Source: a bacterium (lineage in GTDB: Bacteria; Myxococcota_A; Bradymonadia; UBA7976; UBA1532). Taken from it: DNA of 64,000 bases. Positions within the stretch are counted from its first letter, which is position 1. Each line of letters begins with the position of its first letter. Both the position numbers and the translations under genes were made by a program. The stretch lies in contig JAUHXC010000007.1 in NCBI GenBank assembly GCA_030427205.1, forward strand, positions 1-64,000, given 5' to 3'. Under the pieces are notes generated by a model that saw only the letters and a program-made list of their open reading frames with translations, was not told where the DNA came from and did not search any database. Positions 51,609 to 59,225 of the stretch are shown in pieces.

Positions 51609-51625
51609 TGGGCCGAAAACGGCCC
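51609..51625 (-). promoter_or_regulatory. Stem-loop in the infA leader
   Basis: On the minus strand GGGCCG-TTTT-CGGCCC forms a six-pair GC stem with a four-base loop. It lies between the infA promoter and its TTG start, so it would be in the 5' leader. It could tune translation of infA; it is not followed by a U-run and is not a terminator in this direction. Confidence 0.4.
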
Positions 51626-51638
51626 CGTTCGCGCGTGC

Positions 51639-51666
51639 AGTTTAGCCGCGCGCGCGCATTTCGCAA
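51639..51666 (-). promoter_or_regulatory. Sigma-70 promoter of infA
   Basis: Minus strand TTGCGA (51666-51661), 16-bp spacer, TAAACT (51644-51639). The transcript would start near 51632, about 48 bases before the TTG start. Confidence 0.6.
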
Positions 51667-51720
51667 GGGGGGCGTTCCTCTACCGCGCGTCCGGCCGGCC
51701 AAAAGGCGGCGGCGAGCGGC

Positions 51721-52902
51721 TCAGTAGAAGGCGTTGAGCCCGGTCAGCGCGCGGCCGATGGCCAGGGTGTGCACTTCGTGGGTCCCCTCGTAGGTGTAGA
51801 CGCTCTCGAGGTTGGCCGCGTGACGCATGATCGGATATTCGGCCATGATGCCGTTGCCGCCGAGGATGCCCCGGGCGGTGCGCGCGATCGTGAGCGCGGC
51901 GCCCACGTTCTCCCGCTTGGCGAGGCTGACCTGGATCGGCGTGAGCCGGCCGGCGTCCTTGAGCGTGGCGAGGTGCTGGCTGAGCAGGTGCCCCTTGACG
52001 ATGGTGGCGCCCATCTCGACGAGCTTCTGCTGGGTGAGCTGAAAGCCGGCGATGGGCTTGCCGAACTGCACCCGCTCGCGGCTGTAGTCCAGCGCGCTGT
52101 CGTAGCAGCACAGGGCCGCGCCGAGCGCGCCCCACGAGATGCCGTAGCGCGCCTGGGTCAGGCACGAGAGCGGGCCACGCAGCCCCTGCACCCCCGGCAG
52201 CACGTTGGCCTCGGGTACGAAGCAGCCTTCGAGCACGATCTCGCCGGTCCACGAGGCGCGCAGGCTCATCTTGTCGCGCATCTTGGGGGTGGAGAAGCCC
52301 TCGAACTCACGCTCGACGAGGAAGCCGCGGATGCTCTTGGCGTCGCCGCCTTCGACCTTGGCCCAGACGATCGCCACCCCCGCGATGGGCGCGTTGGTGA
52401 TCCACATCTTGGCCCCGTCGAGCACCCAGCCGCCGTCGACACGGCGGGCGCGGGTGCGCATCGAGCCGGGGTCGCTGCCGCTGTCGGGCTCGGTCAGGCC
52501 GAAGCAACCGATGAGCTCGCCGGTGGCCATGCGCGGCAGGAACTTCTCTTTCTGCGCGTCGCTGCCGAACTTCCAGATGGGGTACATGCACAGCGCGCCC
52601 TGTACGCTCGCGAAGCTGCGCAGGCCGCTGTCGACGTACTCCAACTCGCGCATGATCAGCCCGTAGGCGGTCGCGTCGAGGCCGGCGCAGCCGTAGCCTT
52701 CGAGGTTGGCGCCGAGCACGCCGAGCTCGCCGATGGCCGGGATGAGGTCGTCGGGGAAGGTCTCGTCGAGGTAGCACTGCGCCACCCGCGGCTCGAAGAC
52801 TTCGCGGCTGAACGCGCGCACCGAGTCGCGCACCATGCGCTGCTCTTCGGTCCACATCGACTCGACGGCGAAGAGGTCGAGCAAGGGGGTCGGGCTGGTC
52901 AT
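51721..52902 (-). CDS. Glutaryl-CoA dehydrogenase-like acyl-CoA dehydrogenase
   Basis: A 393-residue FAD flavoprotein. CFGLTEPDSGSDPGSMRTRA (near 155) and WITNAPIAGVAIVWAK are acyl-CoA dehydrogenase signatures; the catalytic Glu is in VYTYEGTHEVHTLAIGRALTG near 368. The close fit of TEPDSGSDP, YEGTHEVH and the IGRALTG end is typical of the GCDH group, which oxidises and decarboxylates glutaryl-CoA to crotonyl-CoA; the precise substrate is inferred. It overlaps the creatininase-family gene by ATGA. With the CoA ligase upstream it suggests use of an aromatic or dicarboxylic acid. Confidence 0.85.
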   Translation of the reverse strand: MTSPTPLLDLFAVESMWTEEQRMVRDSVRAFSREVFEPRVAQCYLDETFPDDLIPAIGELGVLGANLEGYGCAGLDATAYGLIMRELEYVDSGLRSFASVQGALCMYPIWKFGSDAQKEKFLPRMATGELIGCFGLTEPDSGSDPGSMRTRARRVDGGWVLDGAKMWITNAPIAGVAIVWAKVEGGDAKSIRGFLVEREFEGFSTPKMRDKMSLRASWTGEIVLEGCFVPEANVLPGVQGLRGPLSCLTQARYGISWGALGAALCCYDSALDYSRERVQFGKPIAGFQLTQQKLVEMGATIVKGHLLSQHLATLKDAGRLTPIQVSLAKRENVGAALTIARTARGILGGNGIMAEYPIMRHAANLESVYTYEGTHEVHTLAIGRALTGLNAFY

Positions 52903-53804
52903 CGAGCGGGGTCTCCGGGTTGTTTGCCCGACGGGTCGGCGTCGTCGGGCGCGGGGGTCTCGATCGTCTGCTCGGCCGGGCGCTCGGTGGACTGCTCGAC
53001 CGAGCGCTCGGCGGACGCCTCGAGCAGCGCCGCGAGGGCCTCGCGCACCTCGGTGACGACCATCTCGGCCAGCACCGCGTACAGCAGGTCGCCCTCCATC
53101 GCCGAGGCGGCGGCCGGGTCGCCGGTGTACGCCTGCCCCATGCCGGCGGCGATGAAGCCGGGGGTGCCGTCGGCGATGGCTTTGCTCAGGCTGATGTCGA
53201 GCGGCGGCAGCGCGCGCGCGGTCTGCATGTCGACCATGTGCGGCACGCTGGCGAGCATCAACGAGCCCTCGTAGCGGCCGGCGTGGCACGCGCCACTCTT
53301 GAACTCGTCGCCGAGCCGTGCGCCCCAGCGGCGGCTGACGACCTTGGGGAAAGACGCGGCGTGGGCGCCGTGGCGCGCGCGGATGGCGTCGCGGGCGGTC
53401 GTCAGGGCGTCGATCTGACCCGGCTCGAGGTGGTGGTTGACCAGGCAGACGTGGTCGAAGCCGTCGGCGATGAAGCGGTCGGCGGCGGCGGTCAGCAGGC
53501 CGACGAGCACGGCGGCGGGGATCGAGATCGCGCCGGCGAAGCCCTCGGCGAAGTCGGTGACCCCATAGGGCAGGCTGGGGGCGATGACCGCGAAGACCCC
53601 CTCCGCGCGCAGCCAGAGGGCCGAGCGGCGGGCGTTCTCTTCGGCCAGCTTCACGTCGGTGCACAGCGGCAGGTGCGGCCCGTGGGGCTCGGTGCTGCCC
53701 ACCGGCCACAGCACGGCGGCCGGCCGCCCGGCGCGGCGCGCGTCATCCAGGGCCGCCGACAGGGTGGCGGTCGTATATCGATCCAGCTCGAGCGGTCGGC
53801 TCAT
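52899..53804 (-). CDS. Creatininase / MftE-family amidohydrolase
   Basis: A 301-residue protein. GSTEPHGPHLPLCTDVKLAEE (about 37-57) carries the metal-binding Glu, His and Asp; CLVNHHLEPGQ (about 120) and SGACHAGRYEGSLML (about 190) supply further ligands. The family includes creatinine amidohydrolase and the mycofactocin protease MftE; it hydrolyses small amides or peptides. Its C-terminal 45 residues are a Glu/Pro-rich tail not found in the core. GAGGGA precedes the ATG. It lies between a CoA ligase and a glutaryl-CoA dehydrogenase in one operon; its link to them is unclear. Confidence 0.8.
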   Translation of the reverse strand: MSRPLELDRYTTATLSAALDDARRAGRPAAVLWPVGSTEPHGPHLPLCTDVKLAEENARRSALWLRAEGVFAVIAPSLPYGVTDFAEGFAGAISIPAAVLVGLLTAAADRFIADGFDHVCLVNHHLEPGQIDALTTARDAIRARHGAHAASFPKVVSRRWGARLGDEFKSGACHAGRYEGSLMLASVPHMVDMQTARALPPLDISLSKAIADGTPGFIAAGMGQAYTGDPAAASAMEGDLLYAVLAEMVVTEVREALAALLEASAERSVEQSTERPAEQTIETPAPDDADPSGKQPGDPAR

Positions 53805-53845
53805 CGGCGGTCCCTCGGGGCGCTGCTGATCGTCCTCGACATCGA

Positions 53846-55429
53846 TCAATCCCGCGGCAGGCGCTTCTTGTCTACCTTGCCGCGATCGTTGCGCGGCAAT
53901 CGTTCGACGAAGACGACCTCCCGAGGATACTTGTAACGGGCCAGCCGGGTCTTCACCCAATCCTGCAGGGTCGCCGCGAAGCCCGCCGCCGCGGGCCCCC
54001 GGGTCTCGACGAAGGCCCGGGTCGACATCAGCCCGTCCCGCTGCACGCCGATGACCGCCGCCTCGACCACGTCCGGGTGCTCGGCGAGGCAGTGCTCGAT
54101 CTCCAGCGGGCTGACCCACTGACCGCTGACCTTGAGCAGGTCGTCCGCCCGGCCGCGGAACCAGAAGTAGCCCTCTTCGTCGACCCGGAAGAGGTCGCCG
54201 GTGCGGCACCAGTGGCCGTGGAAGGTCTTCCAGCTCTTGTCGCGGTCGAGCCAGTAGCCCATCGCGACGCTGTCGCCGCGGATCCAGAGAACGCCGTCTT
54301 CGCCCGGGGCGACCGGCGCGGCGCCCGGCCCTTCGGCGTCGGCGGGCAGCACCCGCGCCTCGTAGCCGTCGACCACCCGGCCCAGCGAGCCCGGCTTGAC
54401 GTCGCCGGGGCGGTTGGTGACGTAGATGTGGAACATCTCGGCGCTGCCGATGCCGTCGTAGACCGGCACCGGCCAGCGCTTCATCCAGCGCTCGAGCAGC
54501 GCCGGCGGCAGGGCCTCGCCGGCCGACAGGGTCCACTTCAGGCTCGACAGGTCGAGCGCATCCCCGGCGGCGTCGGCTTCGAGCAGCCGCGACATCAGCG
54601 TGGGCACGTTGGTCAGCGCGGTGGCCCGGTAGTGGTCGACCGCCCAGGCGATGCGCTCGGCGGTGGGCTTCTCGACGAAGAGCCCGCACGACGCGCCCAC
54701 GGCGAAGGGGAACATCAGGTTGGTGCCGGTCGCGTAGCCGAAGAAGAGCCGGGGCACACTCACGCAGATGTCGTCTTCCCGATAGCCGATGGTGCCCTTG
54801 GCGTAGACCTCGGTGTTGAAGGCGAAGTCGCGGTGGGTATGCATCGCCGCCTTGGGGCGCCCGGTGCTGCCGCTGGTGAAGAGCCAGATGGCCGGCGCAT
54901 CGCGGCCGGTGACGGTGACCTCGCCCGGCGTGGCCTTCGCCAGCGCGGTCGCGAAGCAGTCGGCGGCGAAGCGGCCCTCGACGGCGGCCTCCGGGTCGTC
55001 GAAGGTCGCCGCGTCGGGCACCACCAGCAGCTCGGCCTTCTGCGTATCGCCCCAGGCGTCGGCCAGCCGCGCGGCGACCGACGCGGTGGTGATGACCACC
55101 TGCGGGCGCACGTAATCGATGACGTCGTCGAGCGCCTCGGTCTTCGTCAGCGGGTTGCCCATCGTCACCACGGCGCCGGCGCCCAGCGTGCCGAAGAAGG
55201 CCCACGCGAACGGCGGCGTATCGGGCAGGACGATGTAGACCCGCTCCTCGGGGCGCAGCCCGCGGTCGCGCAGCGCCGTCATCGCTCGCCGGCTCCGGTC
55301 GGCCACCTCGGCGTAGGTCCAGCGGCGGTCGCCGAAGCGGATGGCCACCCGACCGCCGCGCCCTTCGGCGATGCGATCGAAGAGGAAATACTCGGCGAGA
55401 TTGAGCGAATCCGGCAGGCTGGGGGACAT
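53846..55429 (-). CDS. Benzoate-CoA ligase-like acyl-CoA synthetase
   Basis: A 527-residue adenylate-forming enzyme. The P-loop LFTSGSTGRPKAAMHTH is near residue 180; YDGIGSAEMFHIYVTN near 325, GHWCRTGDLFRVDEEGYFWF near 410 and the catalytic Lys in NDRGKVDKKRLPRD at the end are all present. SAEMFHIY and ADDLLKVSGQWVSP are typical of the benzoate-CoA ligase group. It should activate an aromatic or related acid with ATP and CoA. GGAG lies 7 bases before the ATG at 55429. It begins the operon with the creatininase-family and glutaryl-CoA dehydrogenase genes, 41 bp upstream of the former. Confidence 0.85.
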   Translation of the reverse strand: MSPSLPDSLNLAEYFLFDRIAEGRGGRVAIRFGDRRWTYAEVADRSRRAMTALRDRGLRPEERVYIVLPDTPPFAWAFFGTLGAGAVVTMGNPLTKTEALDDVIDYVRPQVVITTASVAARLADAWGDTQKAELLVVPDAATFDDPEAAVEGRFAADCFATALAKATPGEVTVTGRDAPAIWLFTSGSTGRPKAAMHTHRDFAFNTEVYAKGTIGYREDDICVSVPRLFFGYATGTNLMFPFAVGASCGLFVEKPTAERIAWAVDHYRATALTNVPTLMSRLLEADAAGDALDLSSLKWTLSAGEALPPALLERWMKRWPVPVYDGIGSAEMFHIYVTNRPGDVKPGSLGRVVDGYEARVLPADAEGPGAAPVAPGEDGVLWIRGDSVAMGYWLDRDKSWKTFHGHWCRTGDLFRVDEEGYFWFRGRADDLLKVSGQWVSPLEIEHCLAEHPDVVEAAVIGVQRDGLMSTRAFVETRGPAAAGFAATLQDWVKTRLARYKYPREVVFVERLPRNDRGKVDKKRLPRD

Positions 55430-55589
55430 CGGCGGCTCCGTCCGGGGGTGGCGGCGACGATCGGCGACCATCGGGGTACGACGGCGGCGGGTCCGCCGTC
55501 AATGCGCGCCACGCGTCCCACCGTTTGACAGCGCTGCGGCCCGGTGCGAGATTGCCGCCGACAGGCTCGCCAGCCGGGGGAGGAGACCC

Positions 55590-57158
55590 ATGGAGTTCAA
55601 CTGCCCGCAGTGTGCGACACCGCACAGCTTCCCCGACGATCAGATCCCCGATGGGGGCATCCTGGTCGCCTGCACCCACTGCGAGACGCACATCACGCTC
55701 GACCGCAGCGGCGTACTCGGCGAAGACATGACCGAGGCCATCCAGCAGGTGCAGAGCGCGCCCGAGCCGTCGGCGCCCGCGCCCGGGCCGTCGATCCCGC
55801 CGGGGCCGTCGGTCGGGTCGGGCCCGTCGATCCCGCCCGGACCATCCGTCGGCTCGGGCCCCTCGGTCTCGCCCGGTCCGGCCCCGTCTTCGCCCCCTGC
55901 GCCAGCCCCCGGCGGCTGGCCGCAGCCGGCGGGCGGCGCGGCCCCGGCGGCAGGTGGTTGGCCGCAGCCCGGCGCGGCGCCGGCACCGGCACCGGCCCCC
56001 GGCCCTGTGCCGACCCCGGCAGCCGGCCCCAGCCTCGAGAAGGCCCCCGCACCCGACGACGAGCCGGGCTTCGGCGCGGCGGTCGGCGCCGCCTTCGGCT
56101 CGGCGGCTGACGCCGCCCAGCGGGCCTTCGACGACGCGGTCGGCGAAGAGATGGCCGCCGAAGAAGACGTGCCCGAGGGCCTGCGCTTCCCCGGCTTCGC
56201 GCCCGGCGACCAGGGCCCCTGGTGCTGGCGCGACCTGCCCAAGGCCTTCGTCGGCCTGCTCGATCCGCGGCGGGTCGCCTTCACCACCGTCGGCCTGTGG
56301 CTGGCCATCGTCGCCTTCGCGCTCATCCGCTGGCTCAGCAGCTGGCTCGGCGGCAAGGTGGGCATCCTCGGCACCATCCTCGACGTGGTCGCCTGGGCGG
56401 TGATCATCGTCGGCTTCGCCCTGGTCACCGCGGTGATGTCGTTCGTCTGCCACCAGACGGTCATCGAGCGGCGGCCCTCGTCGATCAAGGCCGGCATCAC
56501 CTGGGTCAAGAGCTGGATCAAGAGCGTCGCCGGCACCCCGCTGGCCTTCGCCGGGGTCATCGCCGCCGCGGTGCTCGTCGAGGCGGTGCTCGGCCTCATC
56601 GGCCGCATCCCGTTCGCCGGGCCGATCATCTGGGGCCTCACGAGCCCGGTGACCGCCGTGCTGACCATCGGCAGCGGCCTGGTGGCGGTGGCGCTGGTCT
56701 ACAGCCTGCCGCTCTACGTGCCGGTCATCTACAACGAGAAGACCGGCCCCGCCGAGACCCTCAAGCGGCTCTTGTCGCTGTTCCGGGCCCACGGCCTCTC
56801 GCTGGTGGGCTACCTGCTGCTCTCGGGGCTGATGATCGCCGTCTCGGTGGCGGTGACCCTCTTCCCGGCCCTGGCCCTGGGGCGCACCTTCACCGACAAC
56901 GTGCTGCCGAGCGCCATGGGCGACAACCTGATGGGCGTCTTCATCAAGGCGCCGGAGATGTTCCGCGGGCTCATGGCGGGCATGGTCACCCCGGCGGGCG
57001 TGCCCGACGACCCCGGCTTCGGCCACACCCTCGGCGGCATCCTCGGCGGCGTGGGCAGCGCGCTGTTGCCGGCCATCGTCCTCGGGCTGGTGGTGCTGGT
57101 GCAGTACACCGCCGGCTGCATCATCTACAGCATCGTCACCGGCCGGAAGAAGGCCTGA
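55590..57158 (+). CDS. Zinc-ribbon protein with Pro/Gly-rich linker and multi-pass membrane domain
   Basis: A 522-residue protein. Residues 1-35 form an MJ0042-type zinc ribbon (FNCPQCATPHSF, ACTHCETHI). Residues about 50-170 are a low-complexity Pro/Gly/Ser/Ala linker with repeats such as IPPGPSVGSGPS. From about 220 to 520 there are six or so hydrophobic helices (GLWLAIVAFALIRWL, VVAWAVIIVGFALVTAVMSF and others). Zinc-ribbon membrane proteins of this shape are common in myxobacteria, function unknown. AGGAG lies 5 bases before the ATG. The gene is divergent from the CoA-ligase operon. Confidence 0.7.
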   Translation: MEFNCPQCATPHSFPDDQIPDGGILVACTHCETHITLDRSGVLGEDMTEAIQQVQSAPEPSAPAPGPSIPPGPSVGSGPSIPPGPSVGSGPSVSPGPAPSSPPAPAPGGWPQPAGGAAPAAGGWPQPGAAPAPAPAPGPVPTPAAGPSLEKAPAPDDEPGFGAAVGAAFGSAADAAQRAFDDAVGEEMAAEEDVPEGLRFPGFAPGDQGPWCWRDLPKAFVGLLDPRRVAFTTVGLWLAIVAFALIRWLSSWLGGKVGILGTILDVVAWAVIIVGFALVTAVMSFVCHQTVIERRPSSIKAGITWVKSWIKSVAGTPLAFAGVIAAAVLVEAVLGLIGRIPFAGPIIWGLTSPVTAVLTIGSGLVAVALVYSLPLYVPVIYNEKTGPAETLKRLLSLFRAHGLSLVGYLLLSGLMIAVSVAVTLFPALALGRTFTDNVLPSAMGDNLMGVFIKAPEMFRGLMAGMVTPAGVPDDPGFGHTLGGILGGVGSALLPAIVLGLVVLVQYTAGCIIYSIVTGRKKA

Positions 57159-57331
57159 CGTCTGCTCCCGGCGAGCCTCGGAGGCCGCGGGCGCGCATCA
57201 GGTCGTCGAACCAGGGCAGCGTGCCTCGGCCCGCAATCTCCGGGCGATCACAGTTGTCGCCTCACGGGCCGAGTGGACAAGCGCTGGAGCCGAGCGCGCA
57301 GGCGGCTGGCGCATCCGCTGGCTGAAGCGGC

Positions 57332-58852
57332 TCAGCGGAACTCCAGCGTCAGCCCGACGTTGTCGCTGCGGCCGGTCGCGTCGAAGAAGCGGACCACGAA
57401 GAGCCGCTGCTCGCCGGCCGGACCCAGCGGGCGCAGGCTGTCGATGGTCGCCCGATCGACCACGATCGACCAGCGGTCGACATCCGGCTCGAAGGCGCCG
57501 ACGACCAGAGCGGCGTCGGTCGCGGGCGCGCCCAGCATGTACAGCCAGCCCTCGACGGCCAGGTGATCGGGCTTGGTCACCGCGACGGTGACCCGGGCTG
57601 GTGTGTCGGCGGTGACGACGTTCGACCCCTCGCCGCGCTCGATGAGCCGGACGACGGGTGGGGGGAAGGCCGGCGGGGCGAGCGGGCGGACGAGGCGGAA
57701 GCCGTTGATGTGTGCCCGTATCGTGGGACCCGTCCGGACGCGGACGTAGTACAGCAGGCCGGTGTGGGGCGAGTCGAAGTGGGCGCCCCGGGGGATGCGC
57801 AGGTCGTCGACCGGGCGCAGCAGCGGATCGAAGAGCACCCGCTCCCGGTCGGGCGGCGGGGTGAAGGCCGCGAAGCCGTCCTGGACCAACTCGGCGACGT
57901 TGCCCAGCGTATCGTAGAGCCCCCACGGGTTCGCCTCGCGGGTGCCCACCGGGTGGGTGCAGCCCTCGGCGTTGCCCCGCCACCACGCCGCGTCGTCCAG
58001 GCCGACGGCGGCGGGGTTCGCCGGGGTGCGGCTGTCGCCGAACCAGTAGTCGGTCTCGGTGCCGGCCCGGGATGCGTAGCTCCACTCGGCCTCGGTCGGC
58101 AGGCGGTAGCCGGTGCAGTTGGGGTCGGGTCGGGCCAGCGCGGCGCTGTCGCAGGTGAGCCCCGCGCCGCCGCCGCAGGTCTCCTCCGGTGTCGGGTCGT
58201 CGGGGCAGCCCGCGCCGAGCATGCCGAGGCAAGCCTCCCGCGCTTCGACGTCGTAGCACGGCTGGAAGCCATCCAGCGCCGAGCGCAGGTTGGCGTAGGC
58301 CATCGCGTCGAACCAACTCACCCGCTCGACCGGCCGCTCGTCGGCGGGTCCGGGGCAGTCGGTGGACGGGCCGAAGTACGCCGGCCGGGTGCCGACGTAT
58401 CTGGCCCACTCGGCCTGGGTCACCTCGGTGGCCTGCATCAGCAGCGGGACCGTCAGCCTGACCAGGTGGGCTGGCCCGCCGATGCCCGGCCCCTCGTCGT
58501 CGACACCCATGGTGAAGGTGCCCGGCGGGATGTAGACCCAGCCCGGCGGGATCTCGATGCCGCGGGCGCCGTTGCACGGCGGGTCGGGCTCGCCGTTGCA
58601 GACGAGGGGCGCGGGGCCGCCGTCGGGCAGCGGGCCGCTGTCGGTGGGCGGGCCGCTGTCGTTGAGCGGGGCCATGTCTGCCGCAGCGTCCGGCGTGTCC
58701 AGGTCCGGCGTATCCGTGTCCGGCGGGGCTGAATCCGACGGGCCCACATCGGCCAGCGGCGGGGGGGTGATGCAGCCAGCCGCCGCCAGCGCCGCGAGGG
58801 CCCGCGCCAGCGGCGCGACGCCCAGCCTGATGGTCTTCGTCGGATGCTGCAT
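57332..58852 (-). CDS. Lipoprotein with FGE/SUMF1 (C-type-lectin-like) domain
   Basis: A 506-residue exported lipoprotein: a hydrophobic stretch ends AAAGC near residue 27, followed by an Asp/Pro/Ser linker (to about 85). An FGE-sulfatase domain runs about 105-385: WVYIPPGTFTMG, MQATEVTQAEWARYVG, PVERVSWFDAMAYAN, GYRLPTEAEWSYASRAG, and GLYDTLGNVAELVQDG. Extra Cys pairs in the middle are typical of myxobacterial members. The C-terminal 120 residues are beta-rich. Many such proteins are not true formylglycine enzymes but bind or modify surface partners. No sulfatase is nearby. Confidence 0.82.
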   Translation of the reverse strand: MQHPTKTIRLGVAPLARALAALAAAGCITPPPLADVGPSDSAPPDTDTPDLDTPDAAADMAPLNDSGPPTDSGPLPDGGPAPLVCNGEPDPPCNGARGIEIPPGWVYIPPGTFTMGVDDEGPGIGGPAHLVRLTVPLLMQATEVTQAEWARYVGTRPAYFGPSTDCPGPADERPVERVSWFDAMAYANLRSALDGFQPCYDVEAREACLGMLGAGCPDDPTPEETCGGGAGLTCDSAALARPDPNCTGYRLPTEAEWSYASRAGTETDYWFGDSRTPANPAAVGLDDAAWWRGNAEGCTHPVGTREANPWGLYDTLGNVAELVQDGFAAFTPPPDRERVLFDPLLRPVDDLRIPRGAHFDSPHTGLLYYVRVRTGPTIRAHINGFRLVRPLAPPAFPPPVVRLIERGEGSNVVTADTPARVTVAVTKPDHLAVEGWLYMLGAPATDAALVVGAFEPDVDRWSIVVDRATIDSLRPLGPAGEQRLFVVRFFDATGRSDNVGLTLEFR

Positions 58853-59225
58853 GCCCCTCGCCCTCCCGGTCGTCTATCCGAGACGGGCCATCATCGGCCC
58901 GGCGGACCGGCCGGATCAACCGCTGGAATTCGGCCGGGCCGGCGGATGGGACGGTCCAACGCCTGGGGATTCGGCGTCGCTGCTCGTCCGGTCGTATGAA
59001 CGCCCGGAAATCCCGTGTCGTTGGACGTTTGCACGAAGGTGCTTCGTCCAGACGGCCAACGACGCACGATTTCCGAGCGTTCCATCGATTCTTGGGCGAG
59101 CGGCCTGCGATTCTGGGGCGTTCGCACGGCCCGAAATCGTACGAGTTGGGATTTTGCGGCGTTCGTATCGCTCGATCCGCCTGGCCCCTCGACTTCGGCG
59201 CGATGCAACGGCCCACGCCGGCGGG
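58853..59225. other. Palindrome-rich intergenic spacer
   Basis: This 373-bp gap has no gene. It contains the inverted repeat at 58998-59082 and a diverged relative at about 59130-59170 sharing the CCCG-AAATC...GTTGG...TTTGC pattern. GGGCC...GGCCC and GGCCGG palindromes occur near 58885-58940. It separates two minus-strand genes. Confidence 0.6.
58998..59082. repeat. Long inverted repeat (27-bp arms)
   Basis: Left arm 58998-59024 (GAACGCCCGGAAATCCCGTG...) and right arm 59056-59082 match at 23 of 27 positions when the right arm is reversed. The 31-base centre has a further ACGAAG-GTG-CTTCGT hairpin. It may act as a bidirectional terminator or be a REP-type repeat. Confidence 0.65.
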
